Below the pieces are notes generated by a model that searched no databases, had not been told where the DNA came from, and saw nothing but the letters and a program-made list of their open reading frames with translations. The translations under genes and the position numbers were made by a program. Below are positions 30,881 to 37,736 of a stretch of DNA of 37,736 bases, one piece after another. The stretch lies in the NCBI GenBank assembly GCA_937892705.1, contig CALBGR010000003.1:1-37736 (forward strand), given 5' to 3'. Numbering within the stretch: the stretch's first letter is position 1; each line of letters starts with the position of its first letter. Origin of the DNA: an uncultured Candidatus Saccharibacteria bacterium (lineage in GTDB: Bacteria; Patescibacteriota; Saccharimonadia; Saccharimonadales; UBA4665).

Positions 30881-31306
30881 ATGACTACCAATAGAGACTT
30901 ATTGAAACAACGACTCAAAAGCTCTGGTTATAGCATTACAAGCACTCGTTTGCATGTATTTACTGCCTTAGAAAAAAGTGAACCACTAAGTATGGAGCAG
31001 CTTGTTAAACAAGTTAGCTCGCATGTTAATCGTGCAAGCGTATATCGCACTATTGACCTTTTTGAAAAGCTCGGTATCGTCCAGCGTCTACAAATAGGCT
31101 GGAAATACAAACTAGAACTATCAAACGAATTTCAAGAACACCATCACCACATAATATGCACGAGGTGCGGCAAGATAAACACTTTCCGTGAACCAGGAAA
31201 TCTAGACTACATGCTCAGCAAAATCGCCGAAGCTGAAAATTTTGTACTACAGCATCACCAATTAGAGCTTCGCGGTTTATGCAAATCCTGCCAGAAACAA
31301 ACATAA
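30881..31306 (+). CDS. Fur-family metalloregulator (Fur/Zur/PerR type)
   Basis: 141 aa from the ATG at 30881. The N-terminal winged helix has YSITSTRLHVFTAL, HVNRASVYRTIDLFEKLGIV (recognition helix with ASVYRTI). The C-terminal dimer domain has EHHHHIICTRCGKI and a second GLCKSCQKQT, making the structural Zn site from two CxxC pairs, plus a His-rich regulatory site. An upstream start at 30755 is open but lies inside zip; the -10 six bases before 30881 and the family length favour 30881. With the divergent ZIP importer, a zinc- or iron-uptake repressor role is inferred; the metal is undetermined. Confidence 0.93.
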   Translation: MTTNRDLLKQRLKSSGYSITSTRLHVFTALEKSEPLSMEQLVKQVSSHVNRASVYRTIDLFEKLGIVQRLQIGWKYKLELSNEFQEHHHHIICTRCGKINTFREPGNLDYMLSKIAEAENFVLQHHQLELRGLCKSCQKQT

Positions 31307-31307
31307 T

Positions 31308-31335
31308 CCCCGGTCAATCACTGCCGAGGTTTTTG
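31308..31335 (+). terminator. Intrinsic terminator after fur
   Basis: CCCCGG (31308-31313) pairs with CCGAGG (31324-31329) with one mismatch around a 10-base loop and is followed by TTTTT. The same CGAGG can instead pair with CCTCG at 31338-31342. Confidence 0.55.
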
Positions 31336-31413
31336 GAGCCTCGCACTCCTACATTCATGGTACGCCCAGAATACTAATTTTATGTGATATTAACGACATA
31401 AAAAAGCCGCAAT

Positions 31414-32913
31414 TTATGCTAATCTAAGTTTCTTACGAACCGTTTCTGGCAATACATGCAGCAAGGAAACTACACCTAGTCCAACAGCAAATCCCCCGAT
31501 AATATCAAGCGGAAAGTGTACACCCAAATATACTCTCGACCAACCTACCAACACTATCAAAAACAGCCCTACTACACGCAGCCATCCAGACATATATAAC
31601 CAAAGCGTCAGCACAACTGCCGTTATGACTGCCGTATGTGCAGAAGGAAATCCCATACCATCTTGCGCAGCTCGCAATATCGTATCAGCAGGTAGCAGCA
31701 TTTCTGGTCGTGCCCGGCCGACAATATGTTCTGTGACAAATGTAACTACATACGCTACAACAGCAGGCACTGCAACACGCCAAGCTGCCCAAAAATATTT
31801 TTTAAACAAAAACAATGCAGCTGTTATAAACGCAACTGCCCACACCATATCGCTCACTACACGTGCAAAAATCGTTACAAAATCAGTCGGCTGCCACCCA
31901 TTTATTGCATCAAAGACACTACGTTCCCAGGCCCCTACCGTACCTTCGGACGCTGCGGTAGCCGTGATAGTAAAAATCACTAACGAAAAAAGAGCCAGCA
32001 GGCCATATAATTTCCGATCAGGCACCGCTTCGCTGTACTTTTTTTCAGACAGCCTTTTTATATCAATCATTTCAACTAGTCTACCATGTTTAACACTTGT
32101 TGCCTCGCGCTTTTTCGGATCTTCAGTAATCAACTCATAAATTAATCGTCCCGCTCGTGCCGATATGCGATGCATTTCGTTAATTTCATAAAAACGCAAG
32201 TACTTTGACGGCCGGAATATATAATGAAGATTCTCTTTAATTACCAACGGATCGTATCTACCGTATATCACATCGGTTGGCATCCGAAGCCGGTGCAATC
32301 GCTGAAGCGACTGCTGTTGTATGATGGTATTTCGTAAACTGAGTTCAAATGGCTGCCAGGTTCGCTCATCCAATACAAAACCCGCTACTTTTGAAGCAGC
32401 CCGCCCGAGCACTTTAGCGTACCACAATGTTATTTTCGGATGTTCCGCGAGGTAACGAAACGCTGAGAGATACGCCTGACGTCTGAAATCTTTCATCTTT
32501 AACTCAGGAACCAAGCTATAAATCGGCATTTGATAAAGGATCAGATGCTTCACGCGCCACGGGTAATTGCGGGCAATATATGCCGCCACCAAACTACCCA
32601 TAGAATGTCCAACCAAAATAACCGGCCGGGTAATCCTCAGACGCCTCAGTGTTGCTAACACCGCTTTTGCATGATCTTCGACAGAGTATTCCAGCCAATC
32701 AGGCTGCGGTGAATCACCGAATCCCAGCAGATCCAACGCAATCACACGATACTTCTTTTTATCCAGCAGATCTGCAACATAACGCCAGTTCTCTCCAGTA
32801 GAAGCAATGCCATGCAAAAACACTACAGGTTGACCGCGGCCTTTATCTATACGCGTCGCTAGTGAGTACGGACGACGCAAAACCTTATGCCAGTAGTAGT
32901 CAAACCAAAACAT
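31414..32913 (-). CDS. Fusion of an alpha/beta hydrolase and a PAP2 phosphatase
   Basis: 499 aa. Residues about 1-265 form an alpha/beta hydrolase: oxyanion region FLHGIASTGENW (32-43), nucleophile Ser104 in GHSMGS, acid Asp221 in YGRYDPLV, His248 in NEMHRI. Residues about 300-495 form a membrane PAP2 lipid phosphatase with several transmembrane helices. It has GFPSAHT (421-427) and SRVYLGVHFPLD (459-470). The first PAP2 motif, normally K-x6-RP, reads EHIVGRARP, so its Lys is replaced by Glu395. The hydrolase part has no signal peptide and should be cytoplasmic. Together they suggest lipid remodelling: deacylation or esterase plus lipid phosphate removal. TATAAT lies 11 bases upstream of the ATG. 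Confidence 0.9.
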   Translation of the reverse strand: MFWFDYYWHKVLRRPYSLATRIDKGRGQPVVFLHGIASTGENWRYVADLLDKKKYRVIALDLLGFGDSPQPDWLEYSVEDHAKAVLATLRRLRITRPVILVGHSMGSLVAAYIARNYPWRVKHLILYQMPIYSLVPELKMKDFRRQAYLSAFRYLAEHPKITLWYAKVLGRAASKVAGFVLDERTWQPFELSLRNTIIQQQSLQRLHRLRMPTDVIYGRYDPLVIKENLHYIFRPSKYLRFYEINEMHRISARAGRLIYELITEDPKKREATSVKHGRLVEMIDIKRLSEKKYSEAVPDRKLYGLLALFSLVIFTITATAASEGTVGAWERSVFDAINGWQPTDFVTIFARVVSDMVWAVAFITAALFLFKKYFWAAWRVAVPAVVAYVVTFVTEHIVGRARPEMLLPADTILRAAQDGMGFPSAHTAVITAVVLTLWLYMSGWLRVVGLFLIVLVGWSRVYLGVHFPLDIIGGFAVGLGVVSLLHVLPETVRKKLRLA

Positions 32914-32956
32914 AACTACTACAAATTATACTCGTACAGTTTTTAGTTTCAGAAAA

Positions 32957-34017
32957 TCAAGCTTTCCGTTGTTCTAAGGCGTTTGCCTTGCGGGAAGAAA
33001 GAATCGCTGAACCGATCAAACCAATGCCAACAATTCCCGCAATCACTTCAGGTACATGCCAAAAAATACCAAGTAGTAGCACTGCTGATAACACAAATAC
33101 TGTATAGTGCGCACCATGTTCAAGGTAGCGATATGCACGGAGCGTACCCTTACGTACCATATAAATAGTTAATGAACGTACCCATACTGCACCAACACCC
33201 AAGCCCAGCGCAATCAGCAATACTTCCTGAGTCACCGCAAACGCACAATCACACTGTCAAACGAAAAGCTAGCATCAAGCATTTCCAAATACAAAAAGCT
33301 AGTAAACGCAGCCATACCTGTTTGTGCAGCAGCCTTTTTTACAGCATTTTGCTTATCCTTCCTCGCCTTCAGATTCTCAAAGAAGCGAATAAGTGCATGC
33401 ATAACTGTGTAAGTTGCCACACCAATAAGCCCAGCTACAATCGTCTCTTTTGGATGAGGATTAAATGGCAGCAGACTCAGCACAGCCATTACCACAATCG
33501 CCACCACTGCCGGCATCCAAAATGTTGCATATTTCTGAAGGTTTTTTTCTAGGCTTGTAAACCACAACGTTTTGCGGTTTTTATCTAAAAAGAAATGAAG
33601 CGCCAACATCAGCAAAAACGCTCCGCCAAATGCCGCAATTTGCGGATGTGCTTCAGTCAGTTCTTTGGAATATTCCGTCGGATGATTGAGCGCAAGGTCA
33701 ACAACCTCTCTCGCTCCAAGCCCAGCAGTAATCATAACAATCACAACTGGAAATACCACGCGCATACCAATAATCGCGATAAAGATACCGACTGTCAGGA
33801 AAATGCTCTGCCAAAACCGCGAAAGTCGGGCCAAAATCTTAGCGTTTATAATCGCGTTTTCAAAGCTAAAAGTAACCTCTACCACAATCAGTACGAGCGT
33901 CACAAACAATCCACTTACACCGAATCCCCACAGTGCAGCAATTATTGCAGCGACGGTGGCTACTACTGAAAAAGTAAATATCCGCACTGGAGAATGCGCA
34001 TGTAAATATTTCTTCAT
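32957..34017 (-). pseudogene. DUF475 (TerC/LysE-like) membrane protein, broken by a one-base frameshift
   Basis: Two abutting frames encode one protein. The upstream frame (34017 to 33232) has VEVTFSFENAIINAKIL and GMRVVFPVVIVMI and ends MLDASFSFDSVIVRLR-stop. The downstream frame (from 33235 to 32957) resumes with VTQEVLLIALGLGVGAV, WVRSLTIYMVRKGTL and YRYLEHGAHY, which are the C-terminal DUF475 motifs. Family members read SFDxVIGAFAxT at this place; adding one G near 33245-33246 restores VIGAFAVTQEV exactly. The protein has about 9 membrane helices and TerC-like acidic motifs for metal ion transport. The start at 34017 is set by TGA-TATACT 8 bases upstream. It is either a recent pseudogene, a sequencing error or, less likely, a frameshifted gene. 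Confidence 0.8.
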
Positions 34018-34025
34018 CGCTCCGT

Positions 34026-34034
34026 AGTATATCA
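34026..34034 (-). promoter_or_regulatory. Extended -10 of the DUF475 gene
   Basis: On minus, TGA-TATACT ends 8 bases before the ATG at 34017; GGAG lies in the gap but only 2 bases from the ATG. The same nonamer precedes pheS. Confidence 0.5.
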
Positions 34035-34049
34035 TTTTTGCCGGTAAAG

Positions 34050-34418
34050 TCATTCTAGTTCACGAATATGCGAATGCTCCAAACCAAAATGATGTGCTAG
34101 CTCATGCCACAGTGTCTTATGTATTTCTTCTTGTAGCTCTTCTAACGTTGATGCGTGCCTTGCCATTGGCAGCTTAAAAAGCGTGATTTTATCCGGCAAC
34201 ACTCCGCTATAATTGTTGTTACGCTTTGTAAGCGGAATTCCTTCGTACAACCCAAACAATGTCTCATTGCCGCGAAGCTTCAACTTTTCCCGCTGTTCAG
34301 GTGTCGGCTCATCTGCGATCACAATACCTACATTTTTCGCTTGTTCCAGCTGTTTAGACAGCAGATCCATCGATCGCCCTACCATTTTTGCAAATTGTTC
34401 ATCAGAAACTTCAATCAT
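34050..34418 (-). CDS. Small zincin-like metallopeptidase
   Basis: 122 aa from the ATG at 34418. The zinc motif is LWHELAHHFGLEHSHI: HExxHxxGxxH with three His ligands and catalytic Glu, matching the zincin_1 (MMP1-like, PF06262) group. Upstream sequence ITLFKLPMARHASTLEELQEEIHKTLWHE is typical of that group. There is no signal peptide or propeptide, so it is cytoplasmic. The physiological substrate of the family is unknown. A GTG at 34427 is open but abuts the -10 TATACT (34433-34428), so the ATG nine bases after it is preferred. Its end is 33 bases from the DUF475 start. Confidence 0.88.
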   Translation of the reverse strand: MIEVSDEQFAKMVGRSMDLLSKQLEQAKNVGIVIADEPTPEQREKLKLRGNETLFGLYEGIPLTKRNNNYSGVLPDKITLFKLPMARHASTLEELQEEIHKTLWHELAHHFGLEHSHIRELE

Positions 34419-34598
34419 ACTATACACAGTATAGCCGAAATATCTTTAATGGTTATGTGTCATCCTTGCTGCTCAGTAGTATGTGCAAAATAGTCGCAAT
34501 TTTTGTTTTGCGATGTTACATGCCTATATTTATATTATAGCATATTTATAATAATCGTGCAATATTGATTTCCTGACAAGTGTGCTTATAGTGGTGAT
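34419..34598. promoter_or_regulatory. Divergent AT-rich regulatory region
   Basis: It holds the minus -10 TATACT (34433-34428) within CTATAC-TGT-GTATAG (34434-34420), a hairpin TCGCAA/TTGCGA (34494-34499, 34508-34513), an AT palindrome TATTATA/TATAATA (34533-34539, 34547-34553), and the plus -10 TATAGT (34587-34592), 6 bases before the ATG at 34599. No gene is seen in it. Confidence 0.5.
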
Positions 34599-35048
34599 AT
34601 GGATAGACTTGTACTCAATCCTGCAGAGCTTGCCGCAAGCATAGCCTATAGACACGCTTCTACTAACTCACTGTCTCAAGAAACAATCGAATCAACCATC
34701 GAAAAGCTCGATGAGGCGGCTACCCACTTGAAACTACTTGATAAAGATTACTGGGTACAAGCATCTCGCGGCATAACAATGCCGGTTGAATTACCGACTG
34801 ATCCAGAAGAAGCTGTACAAATAATAGATTTTACAGACACAAAAGTATACTTTCGCGGCAGGTTTGTATGCTACTCACAGGTAGCTATTGCAAGAATTAT
34901 TGGGGCAAGTACCATACATGCACTCTGTCTCGTTTTTGATGGCGCAACACTCTCCCCGGAGACACGACGAATCCCCGAAGACCACCTACTCCACATCCCA
35001 ATACTTGCTGTGAACGACATAGACCGGGTAACATCTCTATCGCTATAG
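34599..35048 (+). CDS. Unknown 149-aa protein
   Basis: I do not recognise a family. The N-terminal half is helical (LNPAELAASIAYRHAS, TIESTIEKLDEAATHLK), and the second half is strand-rich (VQIIDFTDTKVYFRGRFVCYS, TIHALCLVFDGA). No membrane helix or catalytic motif is seen. The TATAGT -10 six bases before the ATG, and the next ORF starting 20 bases after its stop behind its own -10, support it as a real gene. It has no assigned role. Confidence 0.55.
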   Translation: MDRLVLNPAELAASIAYRHASTNSLSQETIESTIEKLDEAATHLKLLDKDYWVQASRGITMPVELPTDPEEAVQIIDFTDTKVYFRGRFVCYSQVAIARIIGASTIHALCLVFDGATLSPETRRIPEDHLLHIPILAVNDIDRVTSLSL

Positions 35049-35052
35049 TAGG

Positions 35053-35068
35053 TGATACAATAGACCGT
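35053..35068 (+). promoter_or_regulatory. Extended -10 of the 154-aa membrane protein gene
   Basis: TGA-TACAAT at 35053-35061 ends 7 bases before the ATG at 35069. Confidence 0.5.
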
Positions 35069-35533
35069 ATGAATATATCGGTGGCCGCATCAGTCAACGC
35101 TATTCGAGCCATAGGAAGCGAACTGGCCTGGAGACTCGTAAGACAATATATCGTTCTTGGTTTGCTTTTGGCAGCCATACTGCTCGCCTTGGGTGGCTGG
35201 CTTACCGCCAAAGATGCGCTGTGGTGGATCCTTGAAGGAATTTTTATTGCCTATACAGCATTGTTTTTACTCCTTGTTCTTGCCGTCCGGTTTTTGCTGC
35301 AACTTTTTTCACCAAGCCTCACAGCCAGACAGAAAAAAGCCATACAGCAGTATGTTGATAAACTGCAGCGAGTTGCCGACACGTTAGGTATCTCACGTTT
35401 TGTGCTGCTCTTTCGTATTGTGCGAGATATTGTGCGTCCAACTGAGCAGCCTTTTATTAAGCAAATTGCCAATGATTCTACTACTCTTCATTCCGACTTT
35501 ATAAAACTTCAAAAACTGTTTCAAAACGAGTAG
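35069..35533 (+). CDS. Unknown two-helix membrane protein
   Basis: 154 aa. Two hydrophobic segments (about residues 27-44 and 52-77) make a membrane hairpin, followed by a basic helical cytoplasmic tail (SLTARQKKAIQQYVDKLQRVADTLG, then ISRFVLLFRIVRDIVRPTEQ). I know no family. It lies 7 bases before rarA, so both are probably transcribed together. A functional link to RarA is not implied by sequence. Confidence 0.6.
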   Translation: MNISVAASVNAIRAIGSELAWRLVRQYIVLGLLLAAILLALGGWLTAKDALWWILEGIFIAYTALFLLLVLAVRFLLQLFSPSLTARQKKAIQQYVDKLQRVADTLGISRFVLLFRIVRDIVRPTEQPFIKQIANDSTTLHSDFIKLQKLFQNE

Positions 35534-35540
35534 GTAGCCT

Positions 35541-36725
35541 ATGGATATACGACCCTTGGCAGAGCGGATGCGGCCGGAAGCACTAGATGAAGTCATCGGA
35601 CAAACGCACCTTGTTAGCGACGGTAAAATTATTCGCGAAATTGTCGCAAAAAAGCAACCAACCAGCCTCATTCTCTGGGGGCCGCCTGGCAGCGGTAAAA
35701 CCACACTCGCCCGCATTATTGCGAAGGAAACAGAGGCTGATTTTATTGAACTAAGCGCTGTAACATCCGGCAAAGCTGACGTTACGAAGGTTATTGAACG
35801 CGCTCAACAAAACCAACGACTTGGCATACGCACTATTTTGTTTGTTGATGAGATTCACCGATTTAATAAAGCTCAGCAAGATGCCTTTTTACCGTATGTC
35901 GAAGACGGCACTATTGTACTCATCGGCGCAACTACGGAAAACCCAAGCTTCGAAGTGATTACCCCGCTCCTATCACGCAGCCGGGTACTAGTACTAAAGC
36001 CACTCAGCAAACAGGAAATTATTAAAATTATTGAAAAAGCGGCCAAAGCTGAAAAGCTTACCAAGAAAAAACTACCTGATAAAAGCATAAACCTTATTGC
36101 AGAACTTTCCGGTGGTGATGCCCGCGCCGCACTAGGCAATCTTGAGCTTGCTAAGCAGCTTGCTGGCGACAAAACTATCACACCTCAGGTTGTCGAAACT
36201 GCCACACAAAGTCGCATGCCTGGTTACGACAAAAAAGGCGAAAACCACTACAACATCATTAGCGCCTTTATAAAATCAATGCGCGGTTCCGACCCAAACG
36301 CTACACTGTATTATCTCGCCCGCATGCTGCAAGCCGGCGAAGACCCAAAATTTATAGCCAGACGTATGGTAATTTTTGCCTCAGAAGATATTGGTCTTGC
36401 TGCACCTGCTGCATTAAACTTAGCTATTTCGACATTTTTAGCCGTTGAGCGTATCGGTATGCCAGAGTGTCAGTATAACCTCTTCCACTGCGCTACCGTA
36501 CTTGCCAAAGCCCAAAAATCACGCGAAGTCACCGATGCAATGTATAAAGCACTCGAAACTGCTAAGCAATATCCTGATCTGCCAGTACCGCTGCCGCTTC
36601 GAAATGCACCAACTAAACTCATGAAAGACCTTGGCTACAACCAAGGTTACCAGTGGCAAGCAGACTTCAAGGTCGATGACGGCTTCTTGCCACCAGAGCT
36701 GAAAGACCTTGATTTATTCAGCTAA
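35541..36725 (+). CDS. rarA: RarA/MgsA replication-associated recombination AAA+ ATPase
   Basis: 394 aa, slightly shorter than E. coli RarA (447). It opens PLAERMRPEALDEVIGQTHL, has Walker A GPPGSGKT (47-54), Walker B ILFVDEIHRFNKAQQDAFLP (DEIH at 103-106), sensor 1 GATTENPSFEV, Arg finger LLSRSRV, sensor 2 GDARAALGNLE and the tetramerisation domain with KSMRGSDPNATLYYLARML and VIFASEDIGLAAP. It acts at stalled replication forks with clamp-loader-like architecture. A GTAGGT site precedes the ATG. Its 3' end overlaps the convergent PLP gene by 12 bases. Confidence 0.96.
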   Translation: MDIRPLAERMRPEALDEVIGQTHLVSDGKIIREIVAKKQPTSLILWGPPGSGKTTLARIIAKETEADFIELSAVTSGKADVTKVIERAQQNQRLGIRTILFVDEIHRFNKAQQDAFLPYVEDGTIVLIGATTENPSFEVITPLLSRSRVLVLKPLSKQEIIKIIEKAAKAEKLTKKKLPDKSINLIAELSGGDARAALGNLELAKQLAGDKTITPQVVETATQSRMPGYDKKGENHYNIISAFIKSMRGSDPNATLYYLARMLQAGEDPKFIARRMVIFASEDIGLAAPAALNLAISTFLAVERIGMPECQYNLFHCATVLAKAQKSREVTDAMYKALETAKQYPDLPVPLPLRNAPTKLMKDLGYNQGYQWQADFKVDDGFLPPELKDLDLFS

Positions 36726-37736
36726 GATTGCCCGTGATAAAGCAGCGCCAAGCCGATGAGCGTCTGTTTTTGCAGCAACCGCAATACGTACCGCACTACG
36801 GTCTTCCTCCGGCAAAATTTGAGTAGTATCTTTGAAGCCAAAACTTTGCCCAACTCCTGCAAGTTCTCTTACTTCCTTTTCACGCATCAGTCGTTCGGCT
36901 ACTTCAAATTGCTCGCCAACTGGACACGATACATACAGAAGCGGACTTTCGCCTTCACACCGAACACCAGGAAGCTTTGGGTGGGATACTTTGATACCCA
37001 AATTATCCGCCGTTGCTGCATAGAGGTGTTTAGCCACCGCCTCATTATTTCTAAAAAGACTTTGATTGTGTTCGTGAAATGATGCTTCATCTGGCAGCAG
37101 TTGCTGGATGCGCTCAAGTTGCCCAATTGCAGGCACAAACCCTCTATTTCTCCTATAAGTGCGTACTGTTCTTAGAAGCTCGGAATTTTTGCTATAGGTC
37201 ACACCAAGCATCTCTTTGTTATAAGTGTATGATTTTGTCCCGCTTTCTACTACTAGCACCTCATCTTCGTCACTTATTGTCTCACTAAGCGGCAAGCCAG
37301 TAGAAAGCGGCAAAGTGTTATCAAGCACAAGTCCCGCTTTTACTTCGCGACATATTCGCAAAATACTTTCTACGTTTAAGACCGGCACTCCAGGACCATT
37401 CCCAACAGTTTCTGACACAACTATATCAGGCCGAAAATCAGTAAGCTTCCTTTCTATCTCTTCGCTGTTACTGCTGTCAAAATATACAACTTCTCTACCC
37501 AACATCTCCTGCTGTGCAACATATGCTCTTGTTTGCCCATACATACATTTAGCCGCCGCAATCTTTTGCGCTGCCTGACCCCGATACAATTGCAAAGACT
37601 CAACAGCACTCACAACAGCCGACATACCACTCACCGAGAGTATCAGTTCATCGGCATCCATACCCGCAAGTTGCGCTGCTTCTGCTTCTAGTTCGGTAAG
37701 TAGTCGCCTGCCATCTCGAGGATAAAAATCCGAATC
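36714..37736 (-). CDS. PLP-dependent Cys/Met metabolism-like enzyme (partial, runs off right edge)
   Basis: At least 340 aa; the frame stays open to base 37736, beyond the internal ATG at 37661, and the added residues (FYPRDGRRLLTELEAEAAQLAG) fit the family N-terminus, so the true start is outside. It shows SVSGMSAVVSAVESL, SETVGNGPGVPVLNVE, GLVLDNTLPLSTG (family VDNTf) and the PLP lysine in VVESGTKSYTYNKEML, replacing the usual hSaTKyi.GHsd. The fold is the cystathionine gamma-synthase/methionine gamma-lyase group, but the lysine environment is unusual, so the reaction is uncertain. It is convergent with rarA. Confidence 0.8.
   Translation of the reverse strand, partial: DSDFYPRDGRRLLTELEAEAAQLAGMDADELILSVSGMSAVVSAVESLQLYRGQAAQKIAAAKCMYGQTRAYVAQQEMLGREVVYFDSSNSEEIERKLTDFRPDIVVSETVGNGPGVPVLNVESILRICREVKAGLVLDNTLPLSTGLPLSETISDEDEVLVVESGTKSYTYNKEMLGVTYSKNSELLRTVRTYRRNRGFVPAIGQLERIQQLLPDEASFHEHNQSLFRNNEAVAKHLYAATADNLGIKVSHPKLPGVRCEGESPLLYVSCPVGEQFEVAERLMREKEVRELAGVGQSFGFKDTTQILPEEDRSAVRIAVAAKTDAHRLGAALSRAILAE

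Noticed and set aside
31336..31413. tRNA or riboswitch between fur and the fusion gene
   Set aside because: GGAG-7-CTCC and CGAGG/CCTCG hairpins occur, but no cloverleaf, T-loop or known aptamer pattern fits; it is probably just the convergent terminator region.

Overview
The window looks like chromosomal core DNA of a reduced-genome Patescibacteria/CPR bacterium, most likely a Candidatus Saccharibacteria (TM7) relative. This is inferred from gene content and style: a two-gene transketolase, GatCAB, a DUF475 protein, a type IV pilin-like protein, very short gene spacing and many genes that look leaderless. UGA is used as a stop (for example in ATGA overlaps), so this is not the recoded code of Gracilibacteria/SR1. 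No rRNA, recognisable tRNA, insertion sequence, phage gene or CRISPR array was seen.

Layout. 1-2280 (minus): gatC-gatA-(membrane-anchored HEPN-like protein)-gatB, with gatB cut by the left edge. 2405-5675: an HD-domain protein converging on uvrB, which is preceded by a type IV pilin-like gene broken by two in-frame stops. 5781-7750: a LOG-family protein and an unrecognised 412-aa protein, end to end. 7790-14896 (minus): a carbon-metabolism and phosphate cluster (ppa, Nudix, gap, rpiB, rpe, split transketolase, class II aldolase, PfkB kinase). 14948-18403: a phosphodiesterase and a flavin reductase on plus, then FKBP, glutaredoxin and thioredoxin reductase on minus. 18453-25365 (minus): pheS-pheT, then a ~0.4 kb segment that I interpret as a large structured RNA with its own promoter, then an RND exporter. 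25514-29992: small ORF, YajQ, glycoside hydrolase, RmuC, MscS. 30004-31306: ZIP metal transporter divergent from a Fur-family regulator. 31414-34418 (minus): an alpha/beta-hydrolase-PAP2 fusion, a DUF475 membrane gene broken by one frameshift, and a small zincin. 34599-36725: two unknown ORFs and rarA. 36714-37736: a PLP enzyme cut by the right edge.

How the genes work together. The central cluster interconverts pentose phosphates and triose phosphates (Tkt, Rpe, RpiB, Fba, Gap); neither transaldolase nor a PfkA-type phosphofructokinase is present in it. GatCAB and PheST belong to tRNA charging, UvrB, RarA and RmuC to DNA maintenance, and TrxB with Grx to redox. Regulation has a repeated form: genes that begin a transcription unit have a TATACT- or TACAAT-like -10, often with an upstream TGn, only 6-9 bases before the start codon, whereas genes inside operons carry AGGAG-like ribosome binding sites.

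The most interesting item is the non-coding segment at 21282-21738 (minus). It has a 13-bp perfect closing helix, several long perfect internal helices, a tRNA-like three-way junction with a canonical T-loop, a possible loop-loop pseudoknot, and a promoter directly after pheT. It shows no signature of RNase P, tmRNA, SRP or 6S RNA that I can recognise.
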